Shown in pieces: positions 38,053 to 48,783 of a stretch of 64,000 bases of DNA (positions within the stretch are counted from its first letter, which is position 1; every line of letters starts with the position of its first letter). The position numbers and the translations under genes were made by a program. The notes beneath the pieces are model-generated. The model saw only the letters and a program-made list of their open reading frames with translations. It searched no databases and was not told the DNA's origin. Source of the DNA: Linnemannia schmuckeri (lineage: Eukaryota; Mortierellomycota; Mortierellomycetes; Mortierellales; Mortierellaceae); contig JANATG010000002.1 in the NCBI GenBank assembly GCA_029449235.1, positions 2,790,001-2,854,000 on the forward strand, written 5' to 3'.

Positions 38053-39492
38053 AAAACGCTTCCGCCAACTTTTGCTAGATAGAATGATATTCCTTAAAAT
38101 AATACCGAGCATTGGTATGAATGTGATGATGCCAATGCTGCATCCATATATATTTCAAAACTACTGTTTCTCTTCGACTTTTTTTCTAAAACACCATCAT
38201 AAACAACACTTCGCAGTTTGATTCACAGTAATCAAGACGTACAATCAAAACACTTATTACCTTATGAAGAAGCGCCGCCACAGAGACCGCGATTCACTGC
38301 TGAAGGCAGCCTTGAACCATCGCCTGGGGGCATCGATGATCTCAAGAAAGCTTCGAGGCGATGCTGGAAGGTAAGAGGCCTTTTGACCCACTGGTCGATC
38401 ACGTCCAGCGAGCTTGGCTTGATTCCGACAATCCGTATGACTACCACGAACGCCTTGTGTACCTCATAGACCGCGCTGAGGCAGCCTTGTCTACACTCAA
38501 GGAGAGACTGTGAAAGCTACAGTTGTACTATAATGGCTAAAGACAGAATGCATAGCACTTAAAAAGGGTATCATGTAATCTCTTCTTTTATTCATCAAAC
38601 GCACCCTGTTGCAATTGATACTGCATTTATGATGACCCGACGGATTCCAGGAGCGACAGTGGTTACTCTCAATGGCCACACCCTAGACGATAATGTGTGG
38701 AGAGTCTTGAAACATCAGCTGATAACCAGGAACCATCACAAGTAGCTGCAGCACCAGCAGACCGAGACGTACATCCGACAGTGGAATGATGTTGACCGGA
38801 GATCGACTCTAGGCATCATCCACGACAGCAATTTCCCAGGCACACTTTCATGAGCCGGCAGGATTTCCGCCTTGATGGTCACAGGATAAACGCTGGAGTA
38901 AAAGAGTAACTGCAAACCGGCTTTGTACTTTTCGAACCATCGCAGGATTTGGCGGTATGAGGTGGAGACGGTGGAACATCTGTAGAAGTGCACGGAGGAA
39001 GAGGTGACAAAGGAGCGAGAGAGGCACCGACAGAAGACTCTGGAGAGTGATATTGAAAATGGTGGTAAAGCACTGAGGGCGGCAATAGCCCATTAGAAAC
39101 GAGAAAAGAGGAGGCGGGAAGGACGAAGACAAAGGTCACCATCCCTGGGTCTCGTTTTATTCCCTACCATGTGAGTCACAAGTTGTGGTGGTCTTTGAGG
39201 AAAATCGGGGAATCGAGATGGCCGACATACAGCATGACGACTGCGGCGGTTGCTGGAAGAACGGCAGCAGAGTGAGGAAGAGCTATCGATCAAGGCGATA
39301 ATGAAAGGCGACAAGAGGTACCAAGGATATGGACCACAGCAGAAGTTTGCCAAGGTCTGACCTCAGCATTCTTAACCAAGGAGTGGACCAAACTGTTCAA
39401 AACGACGTGGAGTATCGCAGCACTGCTGCTCCTAAAGTTTATAAGCATGATCGAAGTGTTTGGCCGCATGGAGACATGAAAAGGGAAGAAAC
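38053..39492. other. Gene-poor region left of the inverted repeat
   Basis: No complete gene. It contains a protein-like open stretch at 38340-38513 (separate entry) and a minus-strand open frame at 38736-38993 of unknown nature. The last 17 bp (39476-39492) are an imperfect continuation of the inverted repeat. Confidence 0.5.
38340..38513 (+). pseudogene. Possible decayed coding fragment, unknown family
   Basis: Frame ending at the TGA 38511-38513 reads as balanced protein, e.g. FEAMLEGKRPFDPLVDHV and YDYHERLVYLIDRAEAALST, but it is cut by a stop at 38337 and has no ATG context. Overlapping frames at 38218-38469 and from ATG 38264 are also open over parts of the same DNA, so frameshifts in an older gene are possible. 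Not recognised; it could equally be chance. Confidence 0.25.
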
Positions 39493-39507
39493 TGTGGCAT
39501 GAAATCA

Positions 39508-39517
39508 TTAACCCAGG
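39508..39517 (+). other. TTAA plus CCCAGG, candidate piggyBac-type left terminus
   Basis: TTAA (39508-39511) followed by CCCAGG. Mirrored by CCTGGGTTAA at 48774-48783. piggyBac elements duplicate TTAA and usually begin CC(C/T). The 15 bp outside the TTAA are also part of the perfect inverted repeat, which a simple insertion would not give unless the target was palindromic. Confidence 0.4.
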
Positions 39518-39909
39518 ATTTCGACTAGAAGAAGCCTCATCGGGCCCGACAAGTCGCGTAGAAGTTGCGGGGGACTGGTTACTCTAAGGCATTCAAGGGA
39601 ACCTTTTGTGCAACTATACGCTTTCGGGGTCCCACAGGGCCCGTCTGACAGCTTGGTCATTTTGAAGCCGCCAACCGCTGACACCTTCCCTTTTTTATTA
39701 GCTTGGATTAGTAAGGCATGGTAAGTCGGCACAACTGTGGGGGATTTGGCGTCAATAAAAAAAAAAGGGCAATTTCTCCAACGTTTGTCCAGCTCCCATC
39801 AAGACTTCTTACTATTCTTCGCAATATCCGTTTTGTGGAAAGGCTATCCCTTTGATTGATTCTGGAACAAAAACATTCCACATTTTTGAATCATTAATCA
39901 AATAGAGTT

Positions 39910-40172
39910 ATCTCGACAATAGTTAATGATGCCCCATAAACAATACGAGAAATGGATTTCTCGTACAAAACAACGTTAGGGCAGATTGACAAGACCTGCG
40001 GCATCAAGATCCCCACGATCTGGATCTGTAAGTTCTGCAAGGTGCCCCTGTGCCTTACTAAGACCCGCACTGTTACAAGGAATATCATGGTTTTTAAACG
40101 TGAATCACGCAAACCCACATACCTCCGTACCCTCTTCTAACCACAATACAAGTTACACGTACTTGGAACCAC

Positions 40173-40220
<48 letters not shown>

Positions 40221-40353
40221 GCAAAGCTGGTTCCTAGTTTCTGGTACCCTCTAAAAGTCACTCACTTTTGCATTGTTAGCGTATAATCCGACATGTGATT
40301 TATGCCCTAGAATCTGTGGAGCAATAAAACTCCAAAATCCTTAACGGTCGAAA
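39910..40353 (+). pseudogene. Repeat A1 with fossil of piggyBac-like transposase C-terminus
   Basis: Diverged direct repeat of 42272-42668. In frame from 39952 it reads MDFSYKTT.. and then WICKFCKVPLCLTKTR. One base later, in the next frame, CYKEYHGF and a stop (40071-40097). The combined pattern C-x2-C-x4-C..C-x4-H resembles the cysteine-rich end of piggyBac-type (DDE_Tnp_1_7) transposases. The one-base break is repaired in repeat A2, which keeps the missing A. The upstream catalytic region is absent. Assignment rests on pattern only. Confidence 0.4.
40174..40217. repeat. Run of 44 A in left arm
   Basis: Homopolymer inside repeat A1; mirrored by a 41-T run in the right arm. It is the only arm-to-arm length difference found. 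Confidence 0.9.
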
Positions 40354-40594
40354 AAATACTTTTTCTCCCCTTTGATTTTTAAAGCCATGGAATCGAAGTT
40401 ATCACTCACGGTGGAGTCCCTCCTCCGTCAAGTGCGAAATATGAGGGCGTCTGGGGACTTGAGAGATACGGAAACTCTTTGCTGAACTGGGCGCAAGTGA
40501 AGGCCTGAGAATTCGACGATGCCACAACCGTGTAAAATTTTTGTTGTCATGGTGCACATAGCCGTAGTGTTGTTTTTTATGAGTGAATCTCAGG

Positions 40595-40765
40595 AGCAGG
40601 AAGGAGCAATAGAGAAATAATAGGTGAAGGAAGGCCAAGTTGAGTAAATAGGATGAGGGAAGATAGTCGTAAACAAGGAACAAGCGAGACTGTGTTGAAT
40701 GGAATAAGATGGGAACAAGCGCAAGAAGGTTGAAAAATACAAGAGAACTTGAACAACAGCTGGAA
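40595..40765 (-). repeat. Repeat B1, CT-rich leader-like block (left arm)
   Basis: GA-rich on plus, CT-rich on minus; shares GAAGGAAGGCCAAGT-like, aaacaaggaacaagcgag-like and aagaacttg-like words with B2 at 41335-41450 in the same orientation. Mirrored at about 47529-47699. On its CT-rich strand it resembles the 5' leaders of real genes in this window. Confidence 0.5.
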
Positions 40766-41334
40766 GAAAAAAACGAATGGATGGACAGTAGAACAGGGGG
40801 TCTATATACACTAGGAGGGGATAGAGAACAAGTTGGGGTGGGGTCTGGACTGTTGCATGGGGAGCCGGAATGGGAAAACGCAGGTGGCAGATGAATGTTC
40901 GAGGCTATTGGCCATGGGATAAAGAGATAGGGGGTAAAAGCTTGCTGAGGACTGATGGGTCTAGACATGTAGCTCTTTACGGATAACGGTCTAGAACCAA
41001 TGGTATAGAAGAATACATACGCTGCAGGGTACCCTAGTCCAGAGTCGCGTCAGGGCGGAGCAGGGCACATGCCATATAGATCAAAATCCGCGGTGCGTTC
41101 ATTTATAAGAGTGGAAAGCCATTCTCGCAAAAATCTGGGAACCGGGCGACCCCTGATGATTGGGAGCAAAACGTGGCGCTATGCATACAATTGCACTAAA
41201 GTGGGTTAGGTGGCTTAAGTGCCTAGGAGGGGCGCTTAGATGATGATAGCACTTTTGACAGCAGCCACGCTTTTTTTACTCTCGGCATAATACACTAGAA
41301 TGTATTGACCCATTTTTATATGATGGCCTTGGGG

Positions 41335-41450
41335 GAGTTACAGGGAAATCATAGGCGAAGGAAAGCCGAGTCGAGCTTAAATGAGAAGATATTTAAGTAA
41401 AGAACCAGGGAGCGAGTGAAGAAAAGAACTTGGACAACAATAGAGAATTT
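41335..41450 (-). repeat. Repeat B2, diverged copy of B1 (left arm)
   Basis: Direct, diverged copy of B1 (shared blocks gaaggaaagccgagt, aaagaaccagggagcgag, aagaacttggacaac). Mirrored at 46844-46959. Confidence 0.5.
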
Positions 41451-41822
41451 TCGGAGACAGCACTTTTCCTTCATTTCGCTATCACACCAGCTACATTTCA
41501 TATTAGAGAGGTCAGAAAGAAGGAAATCCTTCCCAGCTCTCCTTCTTTGAAGGAAAAGCTTGAGGGTTATCCTTCGCCTGGATAATCTTCAAAACCTACA
41601 CAATTTTTTTCCTTTACGAAGGAAAAATGCGAAGGAAAAATTCTCTAATCAGGGGGTAGAGATATTTCACGGCACAGCCATGTAAATCGTTCCTGTCTCT
41701 TTTTAAAAAACAGAAGGAGTGTGGCCAGTCATTACGACCATCACCTTTTTGTTACGGCTCCATACTCCATGCTAAATGAATGGCTGCATAAAATCTTAGA
41801 TTTTTTTCATGGGATGAAGACG

Positions 41823-41867
41823 ATGGCCTCCGAAGCAATGGCCTCCGAAGCAATGGCCTCCGAAGCA
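41823..41867. repeat. Three tandem copies of a 15-bp unit (left arm)
   Basis: Perfect triplication of ATGGCCTCCGAAGCA. Mirrored in the right arm. Confidence 0.95.
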
Positions 41868-42271
41868 ATGAACTAACTCTTTACCGCATTACTGGATTTC
41901 GATCAAAATTTTGCTGTAAGGAACACGCCCCGTATGAACAAACTTGCAGAGCTAGTTCATTTCAAGTGCTCAAAACACGGAGGAGACAATAAAAAGTCAG
42001 GCTAAGAAATAAGGTGGCTAAGAAATAAAAAGGAAAAGAGTAGAAAAATATAAAGGAAAAGCATAGAAAACAAGAGTAACAGGTCCATGGGGTCCGAGAG
42101 TAGATGCGAGCAAAGTGGTGAGCGACCAAATTTTCGACCTCCACTCGCTTAACATGGAATTAGTGCGATTCAACTCCTTAATTTTGAACGCTCGCGCACC
42201 TTAAAAAGCGATCTGGATATTTGGTACCCCTTAATCGAGTCAGATTTTTCAGAATATCGGTCAAATGAAGC

Positions 42272-42668
42272 TGCCTTGACAATGACAAATAAGACCCCTT
42301 TAAGCAAATGCGAGAAATGAGTTTCTCGCACAAAACAACGCCAGGGCCGATTGACAACAAAACCTACGATATCAAGATCCTCAACCTGCATCTGTAGGGT
42401 AAGTACCGCAAAGGCCTCTGTGCGTATTAAGACCCGCAACTGTTATAAAGGATACATGGTGTTTAAACGCGTACCACACACAAAGCCATATACCTCATAC
42501 CCTCTTCTACCGGAATCTATATTGCAAATACTTACGATAACAAAAAATAAAAATTACAAACCCGGTGCCTGGTTCCTAGTTCACTTTTATCGATATTCTC
42601 TTTTGCACTGTAACGTATGCCCAATGATTTGTGGAACGAAAATTCCAAAGTCCATGGCGGTCAAAGGA
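42272..42668 (+). pseudogene. Repeat A2, second diverged transposase-tail fossil (left arm)
   Basis: Aligns with A1 over about 400 bp: MSFSHKTTPGPID.., then stops, then KTRNCYK in another frame, and a shared downstream tail (cctggttcctagtt, ggaacgaaaattccaaag). Several frameshifts and stops, so more decayed than or differently decayed from A1. Confidence 0.4.
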
Positions 42669-43938
42669 TAATTACTAGGTTCCTCTTAACTATTTGACGT
42701 CGATTTTTGATATGCCGAAGGTAATTAAGTGCAAAGTAAGTGGTATTTCGCATACCTTGTAGATTAAGAGCGATCATTAGGGGGTATTTTTGGTGCAAAA
42801 GAGTTTTTCGCATATCTTGTGAATTCTTAAAACTGGCAAGTCATCACAGTTTAGGATTCATAATGCAAACAAGTCGAGGAAAAATCTTTCACAACTATCC
42901 GTCATACATGTAGAACATCCACACAAAATCTTTATTGCGCTCTAGGTTATGGTAGCGGAGGGTAATGTTGGGTGCAGAGGCGTATATACAGGAGGTATTC
43001 ACATCTTGCATCTATTATCTGTCAAGGTTATAACAAATATACCATGGCGATTGCTACCGTTCAAGACAGGAAGCAACAATTGCGCACATTTTTTAAGGAA
43101 TGGCAACGATAGATCATAGCATAAGACTACCTCACAGACGTGCACATGTAATCTATGCTTGCTTGTGTATATCAGATAATAATATAGCTGGGAGTTGCTA
43201 CGCCAGATAAGTACACCATGTCTATAAATCGGCCATGCCATATCCCAACCCTGAATGGTCCCTAGCATCAAAAATTCAAGTCGCAGAAAGGGAAGTGACC
43301 TGGCCATATTATAGAAAGTGGCCCTGCATGGAAATAATCACACAAAACCCTATCGTTTACCAAGCTCTTGTAGGGGAAGACATTGTTCAGAGAATCTAAT
43401 AAAAGTGTCCTTACATCTGCTTCAGTCATAGCGGCTACAATGCAGCTGTGCACATTCATGATTAGCGGCAAGCAGACTTAAGTCAAGAAAGAACATGCGT
43501 TGGTTATGTGCAATGCCATGTCAATGATATAACATAGCATAAACCGGCCTCGCAAAGTATAGCAGATAATCACACTGCAAGTATACATCAGGAGAGAAAC
43601 ACCGCAGAAAATCAGAATGATGCCTCGCCCAAACATAGTACAAGTTAGCCATGTAGTATAGCATTGCTTGGAGTAAAAAATAATCTAGTCCCTTTCACTA
43701 TGACATAGTATCTAGGTGATAATCACTTTCCTACTAATGGCATCTTTGAGTTTCAGCGATAACCCAAGCACAAGTTCCTAGATTAAAAAGCCTCTGTACG
43801 CCGCACCAATAAACAAATGAGAGATTCATAACCAATAATGCCACTAGAATTTCATGCTTCACGATTAACGTCAAACTTAATGATACAATTCCGATATATT
43901 CCGCAATGCCACCTAACGGTCCGTGATATACCGTGCTA

Positions 43939-44355
43939 CTGAAAACATCATGTATTACGTGTTTGTAACTACTATAGATTTTGTGGTGGAGTCAATTACT
44001 ATGTTTTATGGTAGGTAGTATTACTAAATAAAGTGGCATGTGAAGGGTTTTGCACATGCTTATTAATTGTAATACAACCTCTATATAATAAGGCATTACA
44101 ACGCAGTATTCAATCATAATGGTCAAAGAAATTCAAACATGAAAGGGCCAATTAATATATTTTACCTTTATATTATAAGCTAATTGAATATAGCCATTAT
44201 GCCCTTAAACATGGCATACTAGGTTGTAAGACCTAACAATTTCAGAGGAGTATACTCAAAATTAGCCATCATGTCATGAAAATATGAACAGATGAAATTG
44301 TCCGTCATATCATCCATTTAGTAGGTTCAAAGGACGTTATACACGATGTTTTCAT
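43939..44355. other. Central spacer of the inverted repeat
   Basis: 417 bp of AT-rich unique sequence between arms. The first 40 bp on each side still resemble each other's inverse with several mismatches, so arm identity decays gradually inwards. A 7-bp hairpin (GCATGTG..CACATGC, 44036-44059) is present. No coding sequence. Confidence 0.85.
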
Positions 44356-44986
44356 TAGCACGGTATATCACGGACCGTTAGGTGGCATTGCGGAATATAT
44401 CGGAATTGTATCATTAAGTTTGACGTTAATCGTGAAGCATGAAATTCTAGTGGCATTATTGGTTATGAATCTCTCATTTGTTTATTGGTGCGGCGTACAG
44501 AGGCTTTTTAATCTAGGAACTTGTGCTTGGGTTATCGCTGAAACTCAAAGATGCCATTAGTAGGAAAGTGATTATCACCTAGATACTATGTCATAGTGAA
44601 AGGGACTAGATTATTTTTTACTCCAAGCAATGCTATACTACATGGCTAACTTGTACTATGTTTGGGCGAGGCATCATTCTGATTTTCTGCGGTGTTTCTC
44701 TCCTGATGTATACTTGCAGTGTGATTATCTGCTATACTTTGCGAGGCCGGTTTATGCTATGTTATATCATTGACATGGCATTGCACATAACCAACGCATG
44801 TTCTTTCTTGACTTAAGTCTGCTTGCCGCTAATCATGAATGTGCACAGCTGCATTGTAGCCGCTATGACTGAAGCAGATGTAAGGACACTTTTATTAGAT
44901 TCTCTGAACAATGTCTTCCCCTACAAGAGCTTGGTAAACGATAGGGTTTTGTGTGATTATTTCCATGCAGGGCCACTTTCTATAAT

Positions 44987-45295
44987 ATGGCCAGGTCACT
45001 TCCCTTTCTGCGACTTGAATTTTTGATGCTAGGGACCATTCAGGGTTGGGATATGGCATGGCCGATTTATAGACATGGTGTACTTATCTGGCGTAGCAAC
45101 TCCCAGCTATATTATTATCTGATATACACAAGCAAGCATAGATTACATGTGCACGTCTGTGAGGTAGTCTTATGCTATGATCTATCGTTGCCATTCCTTA
45201 AAAAATGTGCGCAATTGTTGCTTCCTGTCTTGAACGGTAGCAATCGCCATGGTATATTTGTTATAACCTTGACAGATAATAGATGCAAGATGTGA
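44987..45295 (+). CDS. Unrecognised small ORF in right arm (102 aa), mirrored in left arm
   Basis: MARSLPFLRLEFLMLG.. with LIWRSNSQLYYYLIYTSK and NRHGIFVITLTDNR; the identical frame is 43307-42999 on the minus strand of the left arm. An overlapping frame (44823-45026) contains MTEADVRTLLLDSLNNVFPY. Neither matches a family I know; no CT-rich leader precedes them. May be relics of one broken gene or chance frames. Confidence 0.2.
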   Translation: MARSLPFLRLEFLMLGTIQGWDMAWPIYRHGVLIWRSNSQLYYYLIYTSKHRLHVHVCEVVLCYDLSLPFLKKCAQLLLPVLNGSNRHGIFVITLTDNRCKM

Positions 45296-45625
45296 ATACC
45301 TCCTGTATATACGCCTCTGCACCCAACATTACCCTCCGCTACCATAACCTAGAGCGCAATAAAGATTTTGTGTGGATGTTCTACATGTATGACGGATAGT
45401 TGTGAAAGATTTTTCCTCGACTTGTTTGCATTATGAATCCTAAACTGTGATGACTTGCCAGTTTTAAGAATTCACAAGATATGCGAAAAACTCTTTTGCA
45501 CCAAAAATACCCCCTAATGATCGCTCTTAATCTACAAGGTATGCGAAATACCACTTACTTTGCACTTAATTACCTTCGGCATATCAAAAATCGACGTCAA
45601 ATAGTTAAGAGGAACCTAGTAATTA

Positions 45626-46022
45626 TCCTTTGACCGCCATGGACTTTGGAATTTTCGTTCCACAAATCATTGGGCATACGTTACAGTGCAAAAGAGAATA
45701 TCGATAAAAGTGAACTAGGAACCAGGCACCGGGTTTGTAATTTTTATTTTTTGTTATCGTAAGTATTTGCAATATAGATTCCGGTAGAAGAGGGTATGAG
45801 GTATATGGCTTTGTGTGTGGTACGCGTTTAAACACCATGTATCCTTTATAACAGTTGCGGGTCTTAATACGCACAGAGGCCTTTGCGGTACTTACCCTAC
45901 AGATGCAGGTTGAGGATCTTGATATCGTAGGTTTTGTTGTCAATCGGCCCTGGCGTTGTTTTGTGCGAGAAACTCATTTCTCGCATTTGCTTAAAGGGGT
46001 CTTATTTGTCATTGTCAAGGCA
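45626..46022 (-). pseudogene. Repeat A2, right-arm copy
   Basis: Mirror image of 42272-42668; same decayed transposase-tail content on the minus strand. Confidence 0.4.
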
Positions 46023-46426
46023 GCTTCATTTGACCGATATTCTGAAAAATCTGACTCGATTAAGGGGTACCAAATATCCAGATCGCTTTTTAAGGTGCGC
46101 GAGCGTTCAAAATTAAGGAGTTGAATCGCACTAATTCCATGTTAAGCGAGTGGAGGTCGAAAATTTGGTCGCTCACCACTTTGCTCGCATCTACTCTCGG
46201 ACCCCATGGACCTGTTACTCTTGTTTTCTATGCTTTTCCTTTATATTTTTCTACTCTTTTCCTTTTTATTTCTTAGCCACCTTATTTCTTAGCCTGACTT
46301 TTTATTGTCTCCTCCGTGTTTTGAGCACTTGAAATGAACTAGCTCTGCAAGTTTGTTCATACGGGGCGTGTTCCTTACAGCAAAATTTTGATCGAAATCC
46401 AGTAATGCGGTAAAGAGTTAGTTCAT

Positions 46427-46471
46427 TGCTTCGGAGGCCATTGCTTCGGAGGCCATTGCTTCGGAGGCCAT
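46427..46471. repeat. Three tandem copies of a 15-bp unit (right arm)
   Basis: Mirror of 41823-41867 (TGCTTCGGAGGCCAT three times). Confidence 0.95.
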
Positions 46472-47734
46472 CGTCTTCATCCCATGAAAAAAATCTAAGA
46501 TTTTATGCAGCCATTCATTTAGCATGGAGTATGGAGCCGTAACAAAAAGGTGATGGTCGTAATGACTGGCCACACTCCTTCTGTTTTTTAAAAAGAGACA
46601 GGAACGATTTACATGGCTGTGCCGTGAAATATCTCTACCCCCTGATTAGAGAATTTTTCCTTCGCATTTTTCCTTCGTAAAGGAAAAAAATTGTGTAGGT
46701 TTTGAAGATTATCCAGGCGAAGGATAACCCTCAAGCTTTTCCTTCAAAGAAGGAGAGCTGGGAAGGATTTCCTTCTTTCTGACCTCTCTAATATGAAATG
46801 TAGCTGGTGTGATAGCGAAATGAAGGAAAAGTGCTGTCTCCGAAAATTCTCTATTGTTGTCCAAGTTCTTTTCTTCACTCGCTCCCTGGTTCTTTACTTA
46901 AATATCTTCTCATTTAAGCTCGACTCGGCTTTCCTTCGCCTATGATTTCCCTGTAACTCCCCCAAGGCCATCATATAAAAATGGGTCAATACATTCTAGT
47001 GTATTATGCCGAGAGTAAAAAAAGCGTGGCTGCTGTCAAAAGTGCTATCATCATCTAAGCGCCCCTCCTAGGCACTTAAGCCACCTAACCCACTTTAGTG
47101 CAATTGTATGCATAGCGCCACGTTTTGCTCCCAATCATCAGGGGTCGCCCGGTTCCCAGATTTTTGCGAGAATGGCTTTCCACTCTTATAAATGAACGCA
47201 CCGCGGATTTTGATCTATATGGCATGTGCCCTGCTCCGCCCTGACGCGACTCTGGACTAGGGTACCCTGCAGCGTATGTATTCTTCTATACCATTGGTTC
47301 TAGACCGTTATCCGTAAAGAGCTACATGTCTAGACCCATCAGTCCTCAGCAAGCTTTTACCCCCTATCTCTTTATCCCATGGCCAATAGCCTCGAACATT
47401 CATCTGCCACCTGCGTTTTCCCATTCCGGCTCCCCATGCAACAGTCCAGACCCCACCCCAACTTGTTCTCTATCCCCTCCTAGTGTATATAGACCCCCTG
47501 TTCTACTGTCCATCCATTCGTTTTTTTCTTCCAGCTGTTGTTCAAGTTCTCTTGTATTTTTCAACCTTCTTGCGCTTGTTCCCATCTTATTCCATTCAAC
47601 ACAGTCTCGCTTGTTCCTTGTTTACGACTATCTTCCCTCATCCTATTTACTCAACTTGGCCTTCCTTCACCTATTATTTCTCTATTGCTCCTTCCTGCTC
47701 CTGAGATTCACTCATAAAAAACAACACTACGGCT

Positions 47735-47866
47735 ATGTGCACCATGACAACAAAAATTTTACACGGTTGTGGCATCGTCGAATTCTCAGGCCTTCACTTG
47801 CGCCCAGTTCAGCAAAGAGTTTCCGTATCTCTCAAGTCCCCAGACGCCCTCATATTTCGCACTTGA
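47735..47866 (+). CDS. Possible short reading frame behind a captured leader (43 aa), right arm
   Basis: After about 270 bp of CT-rich sequence (47460-47710) resembling real gene leaders here comes ATG 47735 in the context CTACGGCTATGTGCACCATGAC, opening MCTMTTKILHGCGIVEFSGL.. to TGA 47866. The same DNA is mirrored at 40428-40559 (minus). It may be the promoter, leader and first exon of a gene caught in the repeat. The overlapping 188-aa frame 47326-47892 is mostly translated leader. No family recognised. Confidence 0.2.
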   Translation: MCTMTTKILHGCGIVEFSGLHLRPVQQRVSVSLKSPDALIFRT

Positions 47867-47940
47867 CGGAGGAGGGACTCCACCGTGAGTGATAACTTCG
47901 ATTCCATGGCTTTAAAAATCAAAGGGGAGAAAAAGTATTT

Positions 47941-48073
47941 TTTCGACCGTTAAGGATTTTGGAGTTTTATTGCTCCACAGATTCTAGGGCATAAATCACA
48001 TGTCGGATTATACGCTAACAATGCAAAAGTGAGTGACTTTTAGAGGGTACCAGAAACTAGGAACCAGCTTTGC

Positions 48074-48118
<45 letters not shown>

Positions 48119-48381
48119 GTGGTTCCAAGTACGTGTAACTTGTATTGTGGTTAGAAGAGGGTACGGAGGTATGTGGGTTTGCGTGATTCACGTTTAAAAA
48201 CCATGATATTCCTTGTAACAGTGCGGGTCTTAGTAAGGCACAGGGGCACCTTGCAGAACTTACAGATCCAGATCGTGGGGATCTTGATGCCGCAGGTCTT
48301 GTCAATCTGCCCTAACGTTGTTTTGTACGAGAAATCCATTTCTCGTATTGTTTATGGGGCATCATTAACTATTGTCGAGAT
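47941..48381 (-). pseudogene. Repeat A1, right-arm copy
   Basis: Mirror image of 39910-40353 with the transposase-tail fossil on the minus strand. Confidence 0.4.
48077..48117. repeat. Run of 41 T in right arm
   Basis: Partner of the 44-A run in the left arm; 3 bp shorter. Confidence 0.9.
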
Positions 48382-48773
48382 AACTCTATTTGATTAATGA
48401 TTCAAAAATGTGGAATGTTTTTGTTCCAGAATCAATCAAAGGGATAGCCTTTCCACAAAACGGATATTGCGAAGAATAGTAAGAAGTCTTGATGGGAGCT
48501 GGACAAACGTTGGAGAAATTGCCCTTTTTTTTTTATTGACGCCAAATCCCCCACAGTTGTGCCGACTTACCATGCCTTACTAATCCAAGCTAATAAAAAA
48601 GGGAAGGTGTCAGCGGTTGGCGGCTTCAAAATGACCAAGCTGTCAGACGGGCCCTGTGGGACCCCGAAAGCGTATAGTTGCACAAAAGGTTCCCTTGAAT
48701 GCCTTAGAGTAACCAGTCCCCCGCAACTTCTACGCGACTTGTCGGGCCCGATGAGGCTTCTTCTAGTCGAAAT

Positions 48774-48783
48774 CCTGGGTTAA
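48774..48783 (-). other. CCTGGG plus TTAA, candidate piggyBac-type right terminus
   Basis: Inverse of the candidate left terminus; TTAA at 48780-48783. Confidence 0.4.

Larger units (their letters stand above)
39493..43938. repeat. Left arm of giant inverted repeat (4446 bp)
   Basis: Reverse-complement partner of 44356-48798. Positions pair with a constant sum of 88294 inside the poly(A) tract and 88291 outside it, the 3-bp difference being poly(A) length (44 A here, 41 T in the other arm). Every paired open frame I compared is identical in both arms. Content: an outer 0.4 kb, repeat A1, poly(A), a GA-rich block B1 (CT-rich on the other strand), diverged block B2, a triplicated 15-mer, repeat A2, then AT-rich inner sequence. 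No intact gene. Confidence 0.97.

Noticed and set aside
47326..47892. 188-codon open frame in the right arm (and its mirror 40402-40968) as a gene
   Set aside because: Most of it is translated CT-rich sequence (Ser/Phe/Leu/Pro runs) like the leaders of real genes here; no domain, and a more gene-like ATG lies inside it in another frame.
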